This document shows, piece after piece, positions 23,816-35,921 of a stretch of 64,000 nucleotides of DNA (position 1 is its first letter; each line of letters opens with the position of its first letter). The position numbers and the translations under genes are program-made. Source of the stretch: Locusta migratoria (Eukaryota > Arthropoda > Insecta > Orthoptera > Acrididae); assembly GCA_026315105.1 (NCBI GenBank), contig CM048755.1, positions 211,408,333 through 211,472,332 on the forward strand, read 5' to 3'. Below the pieces are notes generated by a model. That model had not been told where the DNA came from. It worked only from the letters and a program-made list of their open reading frames with translations, and ran no database searches.

Positions 23816-24765
23816 TTTATACAATTTTCATAACAATTAAGATTAAATCGTAATGGTTGGTACCTCTGCAATGATACAGGTATGTAATTTCTTGGGTTCA
23901 TTCTTTTGCCTTTGTTATACACAGGAGTTACCTGTGCCTTTTTCCAGCTGCATGGAATTTTGCGCTGGATCAAATATTCACGATAAATGCAAGCTAAGGA
24001 AGGGGCGAATTCCGCTGATTACTCTTTGTAAAGCCACTTTGGTACCCCATCTGGACCTGGCGAATTGTATGTTTTCAATTCTCTCAGCTACTTCTCTACA
24101 CTAGCTATGTCTATTACTATGTCCTCCATTTGGGAGTTAGTGCGAACAACAAATGAAGGAATGTTTGAATGGTCCTTCTGCATGAATGATTTCTTAAATT
24201 TAAAACTTCGGCCTTCATTTTGCTGTCTGCTATTACCACCCCAGAATGATCGAGTGACCGGATATAGACCTTTGATCTGCTTACCGATTTTACATAGGAC
24301 CAGAGTTTTTTTGGGTTCTCGGCAAGATCTCTTGCTAAGGTGTGATGGTGGTAGTTATTCTATGCTTTGCGCATTGCTCTTTTTATAGACACGTGAATCT
24401 CTACTAACTTTTGTCCGATTTGATTTGCTTGACCTTTTCTGAACCGACAGTGCATCTGCCTTTGCTTTCTCAGCATATTTAGAAGATTACTATTATACTA
24501 TGGTGGGTCTCTTCCATCCTTAATCCACTTTGCTGGCACATATTTTTTCAGCACATTATTTACGTTGCATTTAAATTTGTCCTATAATACCTCCACGTCC
24601 ACCGTACCCCAGAACTAAACTAATTGCTTATCTGCTCTTTCTAGCACAAATGCTCTCCTAAGCTTCTTGACCAATTTATTAACTTTATTGATGGCCATTG
24701 TCGCTGTGACGACAGCATGATCACTAACAGGTAATGTTAAAACAGGGACTATTTAGAATTATACT
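23816..24765 (-). mobile_element. CR1-like LINE fragment (EN-RT linker and early RT)
   Basis: The minus strand encodes IPCSWKKAQVTPVYNKGKRM near 23900-23970, matching the RT entry block VPKDWKVAQVTPIFKKGSRS of the intact copy at 42980. Farther upstream on that strand are linker sequences parallel to 28800-29330. There are many stops and neither end is preserved. Confidence 0.65.
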
Positions 24766-25078
24766 TACCATATTATTTTATGCCTCTTTTTCACCTCTAT
24801 GTTTAAAAGTTATAAAATAATTGCCAATTGTAGGCTTATTGAAGTTAAGTAACTGATTGGAAAATAATTACTGTTAGCACTTGGTGTGGTGGGTGACATG
24901 AGCAAACATTCATGCATTTCTGACTTATAGGCCTTGCTATCAGCCAAAATACTTAGTGTCAATTTATTTTCTGTGGACAATAAGTACCGCCACTGTAAAT
25001 GGGTTACATCACAAATACTTAAATAGCTCATATCAGTAAATATTCAATGAGCAATAGTTGACTTATAGTACGCAAGCA
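24766..25078. other. No recognisable feature
   Basis: AT-rich anonymous DNA. Confidence 0.4.
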
Positions 25079-25843
25079 ACTAGTTGTGGTTTTCAGTCTG
25101 GAGACTGGTTTGATGCAGCTCTCCACCCAACTCTATCTTGAGCAAGCCTCTACATCTCCTCATAAGAATGGCAACCCACATTCACTTGAATCTGCTTACT
25201 ATATTCGTCTCTTGGTATCTCTCTTTGACCCCCCCCCCCCCCCCCCATTTCCCACCAATGCTAAACTTAAGATTCCTTAAAGTCTAAGACTGTGTCCTAC
25301 CAATCAATTCCTTCTTTTAGTCAAGGTACACCAAAAATTCCTTTTCTACCCAGTTCTGTTCAGTACCTCTTCATTAGTTAATGTGACCCAACTAATCTTT
25401 AGAATTCTTCTGTAGCACCACATTTAAAAAGCCTCTATCCTCGTCCTGTCCACACTGTTTATCGTCCATGTTTCACTCCCATACAAGGCAACACTCCCGA
25501 TTAAGTGATCTAACATTTCACGCTCCGATCAGTAGAATGCCAGTGTTGTCTTGCCTGATGATCACATCCTCCTGAGTAGTCCCCGCCCGGAGATCCGAAT
25601 GGGGGACTATTTTACCTCCCGAATATTTTACCCGAGAGGATGCCATCATCATATGTTCGTACAGTAGAGCTGCGTGTCCTCGGGAAAAGTAATGGCTGTA
25701 GTTTACCCTTGCTTTCAGCTGTTCGCAGGACCTGTATGGCAAAGCCACATTATCTGATGTTTAAAGGCCAAATCAGTCAATCATCCAGACTGATGCCCCT
25801 GCAACTACTGAAAAGGCTGCTGCACTTGTTCAGGAACCCAATG
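25079..25843 (-). mobile_element. Internally deleted RTE LINE derivative
   Basis: On the minus strand 25843-25506 matches the RTE 5' region and first endonuclease codons (compare 60865-61206). It then jumps at GATCACTTAAT|CGGGAGTGTTGCC near 25503 straight to sequence matching 63610-64000 and the 3' end (25500-25079). About 2.4 kb of EN-RT is missing. A polyC run at 25229-25246 interrupts the 3' part. The 5' end is cut at about 25843. It cannot encode a polymerase and would need help in trans if it ever moved in this form. Confidence 0.85.
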
Positions 25844-26059
25844 TTTGCAACTGGTATCAAGTTTAAAATTAGCACACAATAATTCTCTCATCAGTTAAAT
25901 GTACATGGCATGAGAAAATTTCCCTCTATGGGGGGACTGACATTTGTCTGCTCTTTTTCTACAAAGAATTGTGAAGAAATTCAAATGTTTGTAGACGTAA
26001 GGGACTCGACTGCTGAGGCCTTTGGTTCCTAGACTTACCACTTCAACTTATGCTAAAGA

Positions 26060-26104
<45 letters not shown>

Positions 26105-26179
26105 CAACCACACAAACTGTAATGTGGTGCTCCAGACAGCAAAGCTATTTCCATGTGACTGTACATGGCTGTACAAATA
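25844..26179. repeat. Anonymous stretch with (CA)n microsatellite at 26062-26101
   Basis: About 20 CA units lie at 26062-26101. The rest has no recognised feature. Confidence 0.8.
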
Positions 26180-26675
26180 CAAAGTGCATCTGAAAAGTTC
26201 GGTTAATGGTCCCATATTTTACAAACCACACTGGCAAGAGTGAGGTGCCCACACATACACATTGAAGGATGTCAACAAGCATCTATTGTGCTAAGCACTG
26301 GTACAGGGTCAGGGTTTATAATCATGCCATTGCAACGTGGAGTGCAAAATGGAGCAATGGAGCAACACATTAACATGAAGTTAATTGCAAATTAGGCAAA
26401 ATGGCGACAGAGACCTATGGGATGTTAGTGCAAGTGTACGGTGTTGAAGCAGTGAGTAAAAAGTGTGTGCGAGTGGTTGTGGAGATCCAACAATGCATGA
26501 CCCTAGTGCTTCAAGCGATTCAGTAAGTGTTTGCTGACAGTTTCCAACAGCTGTACAACTTTTATCAGAAGTGTGTTGTAGCCAATGACGATTACTTTAA
26601 ATGTCAGTAATAATATTTTGTTTGTAACTCTTGTTCCTATATCTCCTGAAACCATTCACCGAACTTTTCAGACAC
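26180..26675 (+). mobile_element. Mariner-derived MITE (internally deleted)
   Basis: The ends are inverted: TCTGAAAAGTTCGGTTAATGG near 26190 against its reverse-complement form ending ACCGAACTTTTCAGA near 26680. Inside, an ATG at 26401 opens METYG-like MATETYGMLVQVYGVEAVSK, the helix-turn-helix region of a mariner transposase. After a gap comes YNFYQKCVVANDDYFKCQ and a stop (26565-26615), which reads as the C terminus of the same protein. The catalytic domain is missing, so this is a non-autonomous derivative. Exact borders and a TA duplication are unclear. Confidence 0.65.
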
Positions 26676-27209
26676 ACAAGCTTCCAACTAATGGGAGTAT
26701 GTGTGCTTTATAATGTGGCATATCAAAACCCACAAAGAGGTATCTGACGAGCAGATTTGGTGGGAAGGGGGGGGGGGGGGGACGCAGCAGCGGCACACTG
26801 AGTTTAAAAATGAAAAATCCCTGAATCAACATAATGTAAATTGACTTTTTGTGTTATGCTTCCATTTAATTGCTTCTTGCTCCTTTTATGCCTGTAATTT
26901 ACATTAAAATTAAATAAAACATCAAGTCATTTATTATTTCATGATTGCTTGGGTGCTATTGTGTATGTTTTATTCAAATGTAAATAAAGGATTTAACTAT
27001 GTGAAAAAATTGTGAATTTCTAGGGCTGCATTCAGGCTGGTCCAGTCAGGTGTTTTCAGTGAATAGTTTATTTCTCTGGATTCTTTTCTAGACACTAAGA
27101 AATAGTACCACCATCCATTATAAACTGTTTTATTTGAAGCTACACGTCTCCATTTCCCAGTTATCGAAGGAAATTAGAAATTTTGACTGCACTTTTCTGC
27201 ACATCAGAT
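26676..27209. other. Anonymous; G-tract at 26766-26780
   Basis: No domain is recognised. The 3' part may include diverged mariner sequence leading into the transposase fragment. Confidence 0.35.
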
Positions 27210-27393
27210 ACAAAGGATTTTCATGGTGGTAGAAATTCTTCTAGAAACATAGTCAAGTGCAATTTTGTTTGTGACGATAGATGAAACTCTAGTGCACTAC
27301 TATACCACAGAGACAAAACAACAGTCTAAGCCGTGGAAATATGCTGAATCTCTGCCACCAAAAAATTCAAAGACAATTCTTACAGCTGGAAAG
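27210..27393 (+). pseudogene. Mariner transposase, first part (catalytic domain start)
   Basis: The frame reads VTIDETLVHYYTTETKQQSK and then KNSKTILTAGK, the start of the mariner DDD catalytic domain including its first aspartate (in IDET). It stops at AGCTGGAAAG (27393), where a LINE on the opposite strand begins. The reading resumes at 37590 with VMAFVLWDVKGILFIDYL, so the gene was cut between the K and V codons. Its 5' half is not recognisable. Confidence 0.8.
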
Positions 27394-30384
27394 GCCTACA
27401 TCTACAACCATACTCCACAAGTCACCAGACGGTGTGTGGCGGAGGGTACCTTGAGTACCACTATCGATTTTCCCTCCTATTCCAGTCACATATTGTTCGC
27501 GGAAAGGATTGTCGGTATGCCTCTGTGTGGGATCTAATCTCTCTGATTTTATCCTCACGATCTCTTCGCGAGATATACGTAGGAGGGAGCAATATACTGC
27601 TGGACTCTTCAGTAAAGGTAAGTTCTCGAAACTTCGACAAAAGCCCGTACCGAGTGACAGAGCATCTCTCCTGCAGTGTCTTCCACCGGAGTTTAGCGAT
27701 CATCTCCATAACGCTTTCATGATTACCAAATGATCCTGTAATGAAGTGCACTGCTCTCCGTTGGATCTTCTCCACTTCCTCTATCAATCCCACCTGGTAC
27801 GGATCCCACACCGGTAAGCAGTATTCAAGCTGTGGGCGAACAAGTGTCCTGTAACCTACTTCCTTTGTTTTCGGACTGCATTTCCTTAGTATTCTTCCAA
27901 TGAATCTAAGTCTGGCATCTGCTTTACCGACGATTGATTTTATATGGTCGTTCCATTTTAAATCCCTCCTAATGACTACTCCCAGATACTTTATGGAATT
28001 AACTGCTTCCAGTTGCTGACCTGCTATAGTGTAGCTAAATAATAAAGGATCTTTCTTTCTGTGTATTCGCAGCACATTACACTCGTCTACATTGAGCTTT
28101 AATTGCCATTCTCTGCACCATGCGTCAATTTGATGCAGATCCTCCTGCATCTCAATAGAATTTTCCATTGTTACAACCCCTCTATATACTACCGCATCAT
28201 CCACAAAAAGCCTCAGTGAACTTCCGATGTTATCCGCAAGGTCATTTATATATATCGTGAACAGCAACGAACCCACGACACTCCCCTGTGGCACACCTGA
28301 CATAACTCCTACTATGGAAGACTTCTCTCCATTGAGAATGACCTGCTGCTTTCTGTTATCTAGGAATTCCTCAATCCAATCACACAATTGGTCTGATAGA
28401 CCATATGCCCTTACTTTGTTCATTAAACGTTTGTGGGGAACTGTATCAAACGCCTTGCGGAAGTCGAGAAACACAGCATCTACTCGATAACCCGTGTCTA
28501 TGGCCCTCAGAGTCTCGTGGACGAATAGCGCGAGCTCGGTTTCACACGAACGCCTTTTTCAAAACCCATGCTCATTCCTACAGAGCAGATTTAGTCTCGA
28601 GAAATGTCATTATATTTGAACATAATACATGTTCCAAAATTCTACGACTGACCAATGTTAGATATAGGCCTATAGTTCTGCACATCTGTTCGAGGACCCA
28701 TCTTGAAAACGGGGATGACCTGCGACATTTTCCAATCTTTCTGAACGCTATGCTCTTCTAGAGACCTACGATTCACCACTGCGAGAAGGGGGCCCAGTTC
28801 CTTCGCGTACTCTGTGTAAAAACTAAATGGTATCCCATCAGGTCCTGCGGCCTTTCCTCTTTTGAGCGATTTTGTTTTTCTATCCCTTTATCAATTATTT
28901 AGATATCTGCCATTTTGTAATCTGTGCGGCAATCTAGGGAAGGAACTACAGTGATATCTTCCTCTGTGAAACAGCTTTGGAAAAATACATTTAGTAATTC
29001 CGCCTTTAGAGTGTCATTCTCTGTTTCAGTGCCATTTACGTCACAGAGTGTCTGGACACTTTGTTTTGATCCACCTACCGCTTTGACATAAGATCAAAAT
29101 TTCTTAGGATTCTCAGCTAAGTCAGTAGAAAGAAATCTACTTTTGAAATCATTGGACGCCTCTCACATAGCCCTCCTCACACTACATTTTGCTTAGTGTA
29201 ATTTTTGTTTGTCTACAAGGCTTTGGCTATGTTTGTTTGCAGTGAAGTTCCCTTTGCTTCCGTAGCAGCTTTCTAATTCGGTTGTTGTACCACGGTGGCT
29301 CCTTTCCATCTCTTACGACCTTGCTAGGTACATACTCATCTAATGCATATTGTACGATGGCTTTGAACTTAGACCACTGTTCCTCAACACCATCTGTACT
29401 TAAGATAAAACTTCTGTGCCCGTCAAGTACTCTGAAATCCCCTTTTTGTCACTTTTACCAAACAGAAAAATCTTCCTACCTTTTTAAATATTTCTATTTA
29501 CGGCTGAAATTACCAATGCTGTAACTGCTTTATGATTGCTGATTCCCTGTTCTGCATTAACTGTTCCGAATAGTTCGGGTCTGTTTGTCACCAGAAGGTC
29601 TAATGTTGTCACCACGAGTTGGTTCTCTGTTTAACTGCTCAAGGTAGTTTTCAGATAATGCACTCAAAACAATTTCACTGGATTCTTTGTCCCTGCCACC
29701 TGTAATAAACGTTTGAGTCTCCCAATCTATATTGGGTAAATTAAAATCTCCTCCCAAAACTATAACATGATCGGGAAATCTACTAGAAATATTTTCCAAA
29801 TCATCCTTCACGTGTTCTGCCACAACAGCTGCTGAGCCAGGAGGCCTATAGAAGCATCCGATTACCATGTTCGAACCTGCTTTAACCGTGACCTTCACCC
29901 AAATTATTTCACTCTTCGGATCTTCGTCTATTTCCTTCGATACTAGTGCACTTTTTATCACTATAAACATGCCTCCCCCTTCACTGTCCAGCCTATCTCT
30001 GCGGTAAACATTCTAGTCTGAGTTTAGAATCTCATTACTGTTTACACCTGGTTTCAGCCAACTTTCCGTCCCTAGTACTATGTGGGCACTGTGATCGTTT
30101 ATTATTGAGAGCAATTCTGGGACCTTTCTATAGAAGCTCCTGCAGTTAACTACTACTAAATTGATCAATTCCTTCCCTGTTGTGTTCTGCCTACTGCTAC
30201 CTTGTCGCGGCTCAGGAGGCATCTTGTCGGGCCTAGGGAGGGAATTCTCTAACCTAAAAAACCCCCATGTGCACTCTACACGTACTCCGCTACCCTTGTA
30301 GCCGCTTCCTGCGTGTAGTGCACGCCTGACCTATTCATGGGAACCCTACATTTCTACACCCGATAGCGGAGGTCGAGAAATTTG
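27394..30384 (-). mobile_element. CR1-like LINE with SGNH ORF1, 3' portion (EN and RT)
   Basis: Minus strand, from the 3' end: GTAGATGTAGG at 27394-27404, RT C-terminal block, a 337-residue RT frame (27461-28474) with FLDFRKAFDTVPH, SGVPQGSVVGSLLF and the core LFVDDAVVY, then broken early RT and linker (28475-29300), endonuclease with GCFYRPPG and GGDFNLPNIDW (29557-29970), and the EN start NCRSFYRKVPELLSII with GTESWLKPG (30013-30222). The core motif is FVDD rather than FADD. The element continues at 36352-37585, because an I-like LINE is inserted at 30385-36337. It is itself inserted in a mariner gene. Confidence 0.9.
30371..30384. repeat. Target-site duplication, left copy (14 bp)
   Basis: GGTCGAGAAATTTG occurs here and again at 36338-36351, exactly flanking the I-like LINE. 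Confidence 0.95.
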
Positions 30385-30450
30385 TTGTTGTTGTTGTTGT
30401 TGTTGGTTGTTTTAAGGGGACTAAACAGCTAGGTTATCAGTCCCCTGTTC
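30385..30450 (-). repeat. LINE 3' tail shared with SINEs
   Basis: Read on the minus strand, the LINE ends GGGGACTGATAACCTAGCTG, then TTTAGTCCCCTTAAAACAACC and CAA repeats. The SINEs at 11728, 46579 and 50537 end with versions of the same block. Confidence 0.8.
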
Positions 30451-30735
30451 CTAGCTGAGAGTCAACTGTCAAAGATAAAACAATGCCCTGAAAATGACAC
30501 TGCACAAAAGGGCAAGTTAATAATAGACAAGTCACTGAAAATACAAAACGGAGACACACAATTAGTAAAAGAATGTCACGAATAAAACTGCATAGCAGAG
30601 GTCATTGGCTGGCTGATCACAAAGAAAAAACAGGATGAGCCAGCCACACTGCAGACACTAAGAACTCCAAAGGACGTGAAAAGTTAAAAAGCTGGGTTGG
30701 TGGCAGCCTAAGATGTCAGGCCACAGCACCTACCG

Positions 30736-33700
30736 TTAGATCGAGTCATAAAAACCAGCAGCGCGGATAAAACGTAAAACTTTGTTAGCCGTAGAGGCGT
30801 CGTCACCTAAAACTAAGGGTAGTGCGTCAGGAAGATTAAAATAATGCCGCAGGTCGGCTAAAAGTGGACAGTCCATCAAAAGATGGGCCACTGTCAACAC
30901 AGTGCCACATCGACACACGGGTGGAGCCTCGCGCCGAAGGAGATACCCGTGGGTGAGCCACGTATGTCCAATCCGGAGGTGACAGAGGACAACTGACTCT
31001 CGGCGGGTCGGCCGCAGTGAAGATTTCCACAAAACTGTGGAGAGCTTCACTGCCCGAAGCTTATTCGGTGAAGTCGCCGTAGCCCACTCGGTACTCCAAG
31101 CTTCGCGTACCTTCCGGTGCAACACCAGTTTAAAATCGTGTTCGTGACACCAATTGTCAGAGGTGGTCCCATAGTGGCCTGCTTGGCCAATCGATCTACA
31201 TGCTCATTCCCTGGTATGCCAACATGACCTGGGGTCCACACAAAGACCACAGAACGGCCTGATTGGCATAGGGAGTGAACAGTGTCCTGGATCGACCGCA
31301 CTATTGGGTGCCGAGAGAAACACTGGTCGATCGCTTGTAAGCCACTCAGGGAATCAGTACAGATGACGAATGACCCCCTGGGGCAGGCTTTGAGATGTTG
31401 TAGAGCTCTGAGAATAGCGATCAGCTCGGCGGAGAATATGCTACTCTCACCGGGCAGAGAATGCTGTTCTACGTGGTTGTGATGTAGAAACGCATACCCA
31501 GCACGGCCATCTACTACGGAACCATCTGTGTAAATGGCGTCTGCGGCACGGAACGGCTCGAGCACTTGCAGAAACTGGTAACGGAGATGTACGGTAGAAA
31601 CAGAGGCCTTCGACGCATGGGACAGGTCCAGACGGAGCTGCAAACGAGGAATGGACCAAGGAGGGGTGTGAAAGGAATAGTGGAAAGTGGTTGGAAGTGG
31701 ATAGGATGTGAGAGACGAAAGGAGGATACGAACACGGACCGAGATCGGGTATCCCGACCTTGGCCGTCGTGGAGGGATAGGGAGTGCAGCGTCTGGAAAT
31801 AGGAGCCGGCGGTGCGGGTGGAAGGGCGAGGCCTGAACACGAGCAATATAGGATGCCAGCAGGTGTTGCCTACGGAACCACAGCGGGAGGACTCCAGCTT
31901 CTACAAGGAGGCTTGTCACCGGGCTCGTGCGAAAAGCCCCCGAAGCTAAACGGACACCACAGTGTAAAATTGGGTCCAACGCCTGCAGTGCTGATGGCGC
32001 AGCCGAATCGTAGACTATGCAGCCATAGTCTAGGCGCGACTGGATGAGCGCCTTATAAAGTTGCAGGAGCGTTGGGCGTGACGCTCCCCAAACTGTATGG
32101 CTAAGACAACGTAGAATTTTAAGGTGTCGCCAGCACTTTTGTTTGAGCTGGCGAAGGTGTGGCACCCAGGTGAGACGGTTGTCGAATAACATGCCTAAGA
32201 AACGGTGCGTCTCTTCGACACACAGGTCATCAGCGAGATACAGTTCGGGGTCAGGATGGACCGCCCGACGCCGACAGAAATGCATCACCCGGGTTTTCGT
32301 AGCGGAAAATTTAAAACCATGAGTAAACGCCCACGACTGCGCCTTTCGAATAGCTATCTGCAACCGCCGTTCAGCAACGCCGATGCTAGTGGAGCTGAAA
32401 TACATGCAGAAGTCATCGGCATACAACGAGGTGGAAACCGATGACCCCACAGCAGTAGCAAGACCATTGACAGCGACCAAAAATAAAGGGACGCTTAGAA
32501 CGGATCCCTGTGGGACACCGTTTTCTTGATAGTGAGGGGAGCTGAAACAGGAACCAATACGAACTCGAAAAGAACGTTGCGCGAGAAAATTCTGTATGAA
32601 TACAGGAAGTGGACCGCGTAAGCCCCAGTCATACAGCGTAGACAGTATGTGGTGGCGCCAGGTGGTGTCGTACGCCTTTCGCAGGTCAAAGAACACAGCA
32701 ACCAGATGTTCGCGGCGTGTAAAGGCTGTACGGATGGCCGACTCCAGTGACACGAGATTATCGATAGCGGAGCGGCCACGATGGAACCCACTCTGTTGTG
32801 GGGACAGGAGTCCCCGGTCCTCAAGGATCCACATAAGCCTCCGACTCACCATCCGTTCGAGGAGTTTACACGGAACGTTGGTGAGGCTGATTGGGCGGTA
32901 ACTATCAGCCACCTGTGGATCAGCCCCAGGCTTCATCACTGGGATGATGATGCTATCCCGCCATTGGGACGGGAAGACACCCTCAACCCAGAGACGATTC
33001 AGCAAGGAGAGAAGTTGGCGTTTAGAGTCTGCTGACAGGTGTCGGAGGAACTGACTATGGATGCGGTCGGGTCCAGGGGACGTGGCTGGGCATGCGGCAA
33101 GTGCACTTTCAAACTCCCATTCGGTGAAAGGGATGTTGTAGATTTCCTGGCGTCGCGTTCGAAAGGATATCTGCTTTCGCTCTGTGCGCTCCTTAAGGGC
33201 GCGGAAATCCGCATCATATGCAGCGGTCGCTGAGGTGCGAGCATAGTGGTGTGCCAAATGCTCTGCTATTGTGTGAGGGTCAGTGCAAAATGTACCCTGA
33301 ATGCTCAGGCACGGAATTCCCACTGGTGGGCGGTGGCCAAAGAGGCGTCGAACTTGCGACCATACCCGTGAAGGCGATGCTCGGGAGCCAATGGAGGCGA
33401 CACAGCGCTCCCAGAAGGCCCTCTTGCTTTGCTGGATCAATCGCCGCGCCCGTGCACGGAGACGCTTGAAGGCAACAAGATGTTCAACACAAGGGTGGCG
33501 TCGGTGGCGCTGTAGTGCTCGCCGACGTTCCCGGATGGCCTCAGCTATCTCCGGCGTCCACCAGGGCACTGACTTATGGTGGAGTGATCCAAGTGAGACG
33601 GGTACGGTGTTCTCGGCAGCAGAAATGATGGCACGTGTGACCTGCTGGACAGCGGTATCGATATCAGCCAGAAGAGGAGAGGGAAGCACAGCGGCTATGG

Positions 33701-34425
33701 AATATGCTGGCCAGTCGGCCCTACGGAGGGACCAGCGAGGCAGACGGTCAGCAGGTGGACACTGTGGGAGCGACAGGAAGATAGGAAAATGGTCGCTGCC
33801 ACACAGGTCATCGTGGACCCTCCAAGTGAAGTGCAGAAGTAGGCTTGGGCTACAGACAGACAGGTCTATGGCGGAGAATGTACCGTGTGCCACGCTAAAG
33901 TGCGTAGCAGCACCAGTGTTCAGGAGGCAGATGTTCAGCTGGTTCAGTAGTGTCTTAACATCCCTACCCCGTGCCGAGGTCTGCGTGCCACCCCACAAAG
34001 TGTGGTGGGCATTGAAATCCCCCAAAAGAAGGAAGGGTGGGGGAAGTTGGGCGACCAAGGCAGCGAGGTCCACAGGAGACAGCCTCATCTGGTGGGAGAT
34101 AGATTGAACAGATTGTAACATCTTGCACTGCCCGGAGCCGAACAGCAACCGCCTCTAGGGGCGTTTGAAGAGGCACGGCGGCGCTCGGGACAGTGGCTAG
34201 AACATAGATGCAAACTCCACCAGAAACTCTGTCATACATAGGCCGATTTTTAAAATAGCCCCTGTAGCCTCGAAGGGCAGGGGACCGCGTCGCTGGGAGC
34301 CAGGTCTCTTGAAGAGCGATACAAAAGGCAGGTGTTTGGCTGAGAAGTTGTCGTAGCTCAGGCAGGTGATGGAAAAAGCCGCTACAATTCCACTGGATGA
34401 TGTTTCCTTCTGGCTGTACCGCCAT
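30736..34425 (-). pseudogene. I-like LINE ORF2 polyprotein (EN-RT-RNase H), two frameshifts
   Basis: ORF2 probably starts at the ATG at 34423-34425 (MAVQPEGNIIQWNCSG), overlapping or following the ORF1 stop at 34443 closely. The endonuclease has IALQETW and, after a frameshift near 34090, LLLGDFNAHHTLWG and GSDHFPIFLSL. The main 1033-residue frame (31047-34148) holds RT at about residues 380-620 (DSYRPISLTNV, NGVPQGSVLS, catalytic SLYADDFCMYF near 576) and RNase H at about 872-992 (IYTDGS, AELIAI, CTDSLSG, WTPGHVGIPGNEHVD), with all RNase H acidic residues present. A second frameshift near 31110 moves into a frame with RRESVVLCHLRIGHTWLTHG and CRCG..TVAHLLMDCP (30736-31125). It is enzymatically plausible apart from the shifts. 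Confidence 0.95.
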
Positions 34426-34442
34426 GACGAATAAAAAGCAGA

Positions 34443-35921
34443 TCACTCCATCGGATCGTCTGCTACCATGTGCTTGGAATCCACGGAACCAGAGATCTTA
34501 TTTTCTGGGGAATCGGTAATTGCAAGATCCTCAGGAGATGCGAGGATCTCGACCTCATCCTCCGAAGAAGAGGATGTGGGTGGTTGTGGTTTTGAAGCCA
34601 CTGAACATTCTTTCTTCTTATGTCTCTTCTTCTTGTCCTCTCGCTGGCCCTTTGGTTTGCAGGGCCGAGGGGGCTTCCCAGAAGTGGCATCCGGGACGGA
34701 GGAAGAGCAGGAAGCTCTTCGACCGGCAGGTTGGAGATCCTGAAGACTGCGGCCAGGATCCTCCGGAGCACTCTGGGAAGCTGCAGAAGGGGTTGTCTCT
34801 AAGGACCCCTTCCGAGCGAGAGGGGCCGGAGAAGGCTTCTCCTTCCCCGGCTTAGAGGTGGGGACTGGAGTCCCTGGTGTTGTAGCAGGTGACGCTCCCA
34901 CTGTGAAAAGAGTGGGAGCCACCGAAGATGAGGTGCCCCCTGCTGGTAGGGGGGCTGGGTCAGTCGATTGGGCCTGGGGGCGCGCTATCGTTGACGGAAC
35001 AGGTGGAACAGCAGGCACAGTGGACGAGGACGATGAGGCTGCCGCGGCATAGGTAGTTACCAGGCGGACAGGATGGAGCTTCTGATATTTCCGTTTGGCC
35101 TCTGAATAAGTCAGTCGATCTCTGGTCTTGTATTCCATGATTTTCCTCTCTTGCTGCAGGACTGTACACATAGGCGAGCAAGGGGAGTGATTCTGGCCGC
35201 AGTTGACACATACTGGAGGCGGCGTGCAAGGGACGTTCGGATGAACTGCACGTCCACACTCCCGACATGTTGGGTTGGCATCACATCGGGAGCTCATATG
35301 GCCAAACTTCCAGCATTTAAAACAGCGCATAGGGGGAGGAACGTAGGGCTTTACGTCGATCCGGTAAACCATCACCTTGACCTTCTCGGGCAATGAATCA
35401 CCCTCAAAAGCCAAGATGAAGGCACCGGTGGCGACCCTATTGTCCTTCGGACCCCTATGGACTCGCCGAATAAAGTGTACTCCCCGCCGTTCTAGGTTGG
35501 CACGCAATTCATCTGACTGCAGCAAGAGGTCTTTGTGAAAGATGATACCCTGCACCATATTTAGGGTCTTGTGCGGCGTAATGGTAACGGAAACATCACC
35601 CAGCTTGTCACAGGCAAGCAGTGCCCGTGATTGAGCTGGGGATGACGTCGTTATTAGTACTGATCCCGACCGCATCTTCGACATGCCTTCCACCTCTCCA
35701 TACTTGTCCTCAAGGTTCTCAACAAAAAATAGTGGTTTAGTATTCTTAAAAGATTCCCCATCACTACGGCTACAGACCAGATACTTAGGGGCATAAGCCT
35801 CACCCTTCTGTCTTCCCTGACGTTCTTCCCAAGGTGTAGCCAGAGAAGGAAACGTTTGGGGATCATAATCTGCAGCATTGTAGTCCCTTTTACCACGCTT
35901 AGACGGTGGTTGTACGTCCAC
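34443..35921 (-). CDS. I-like LINE ORF1 (gag-like, zinc knuckles)
   Basis: The frame is 492 residues. Residues 200-252 hold three knuckles: CFKCWKFGHMSSRC and CRECGRAVHPNVPC (both C-x2-C-x4-H-x4-C) and CVNCGQNHSPC..C, expected to bind the LINE RNA. The N-terminal 200 residues look like the RRM-like part of gag proteins; the C-terminal 200 are rich in P, S, T and K with basic and acidic patches. The first codon is GTG, and an in-frame TGA lies about 25 bases upstream with no ATG between, so the original initiator has probably mutated; the first in-frame ATG inside is near residue 80. It ends 18 bases before the likely ORF2 ATG. Confidence 0.9.
   Translation of the reverse strand: MDVQPPSKRGKRDYNAADYDPQTFPSLATPWEERQGRQKGEAYAPKYLVCSRSDGESFKNTKPLFFVENLEDKYGEVEGMSKMRSGSVLITTSSPAQSRALLACDKLGDVSVTITPHKTLNMVQGIIFHKDLLLQSDELRANLERRGVHFIRRVHRGPKDNRVATGAFILAFEGDSLPEKVKVMVYRIDVKPYVPPPMRCFKCWKFGHMSSRCDANPTCRECGRAVHPNVPCTPPPVCVNCGQNHSPCSPMCTVLQQERKIMEYKTRDRLTYSEAKRKYQKLHPVRLVTTYAAAASSSSSTVPAVPPVPSTIARPQAQSTDPAPLPAGGTSSSVAPTLFTVGASPATTPGTPVPTSKPGKEKPSPAPLARKGSLETTPSAASQSAPEDPGRSLQDLQPAGRRASCSSSVPDATSGKPPRPCKPKGQREDKKKRHKKKECSVASKPQPPTSSSSEDEVEILASPEDLAITDSPENKISGSVDSKHMVADDPME

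Noticed and set aside
33301..34107. 268-residue plus-strand frame
   Set aside because: It is antisense to the endonuclease/RT region of the I-like LINE, whose minus-strand frame has clear motifs.
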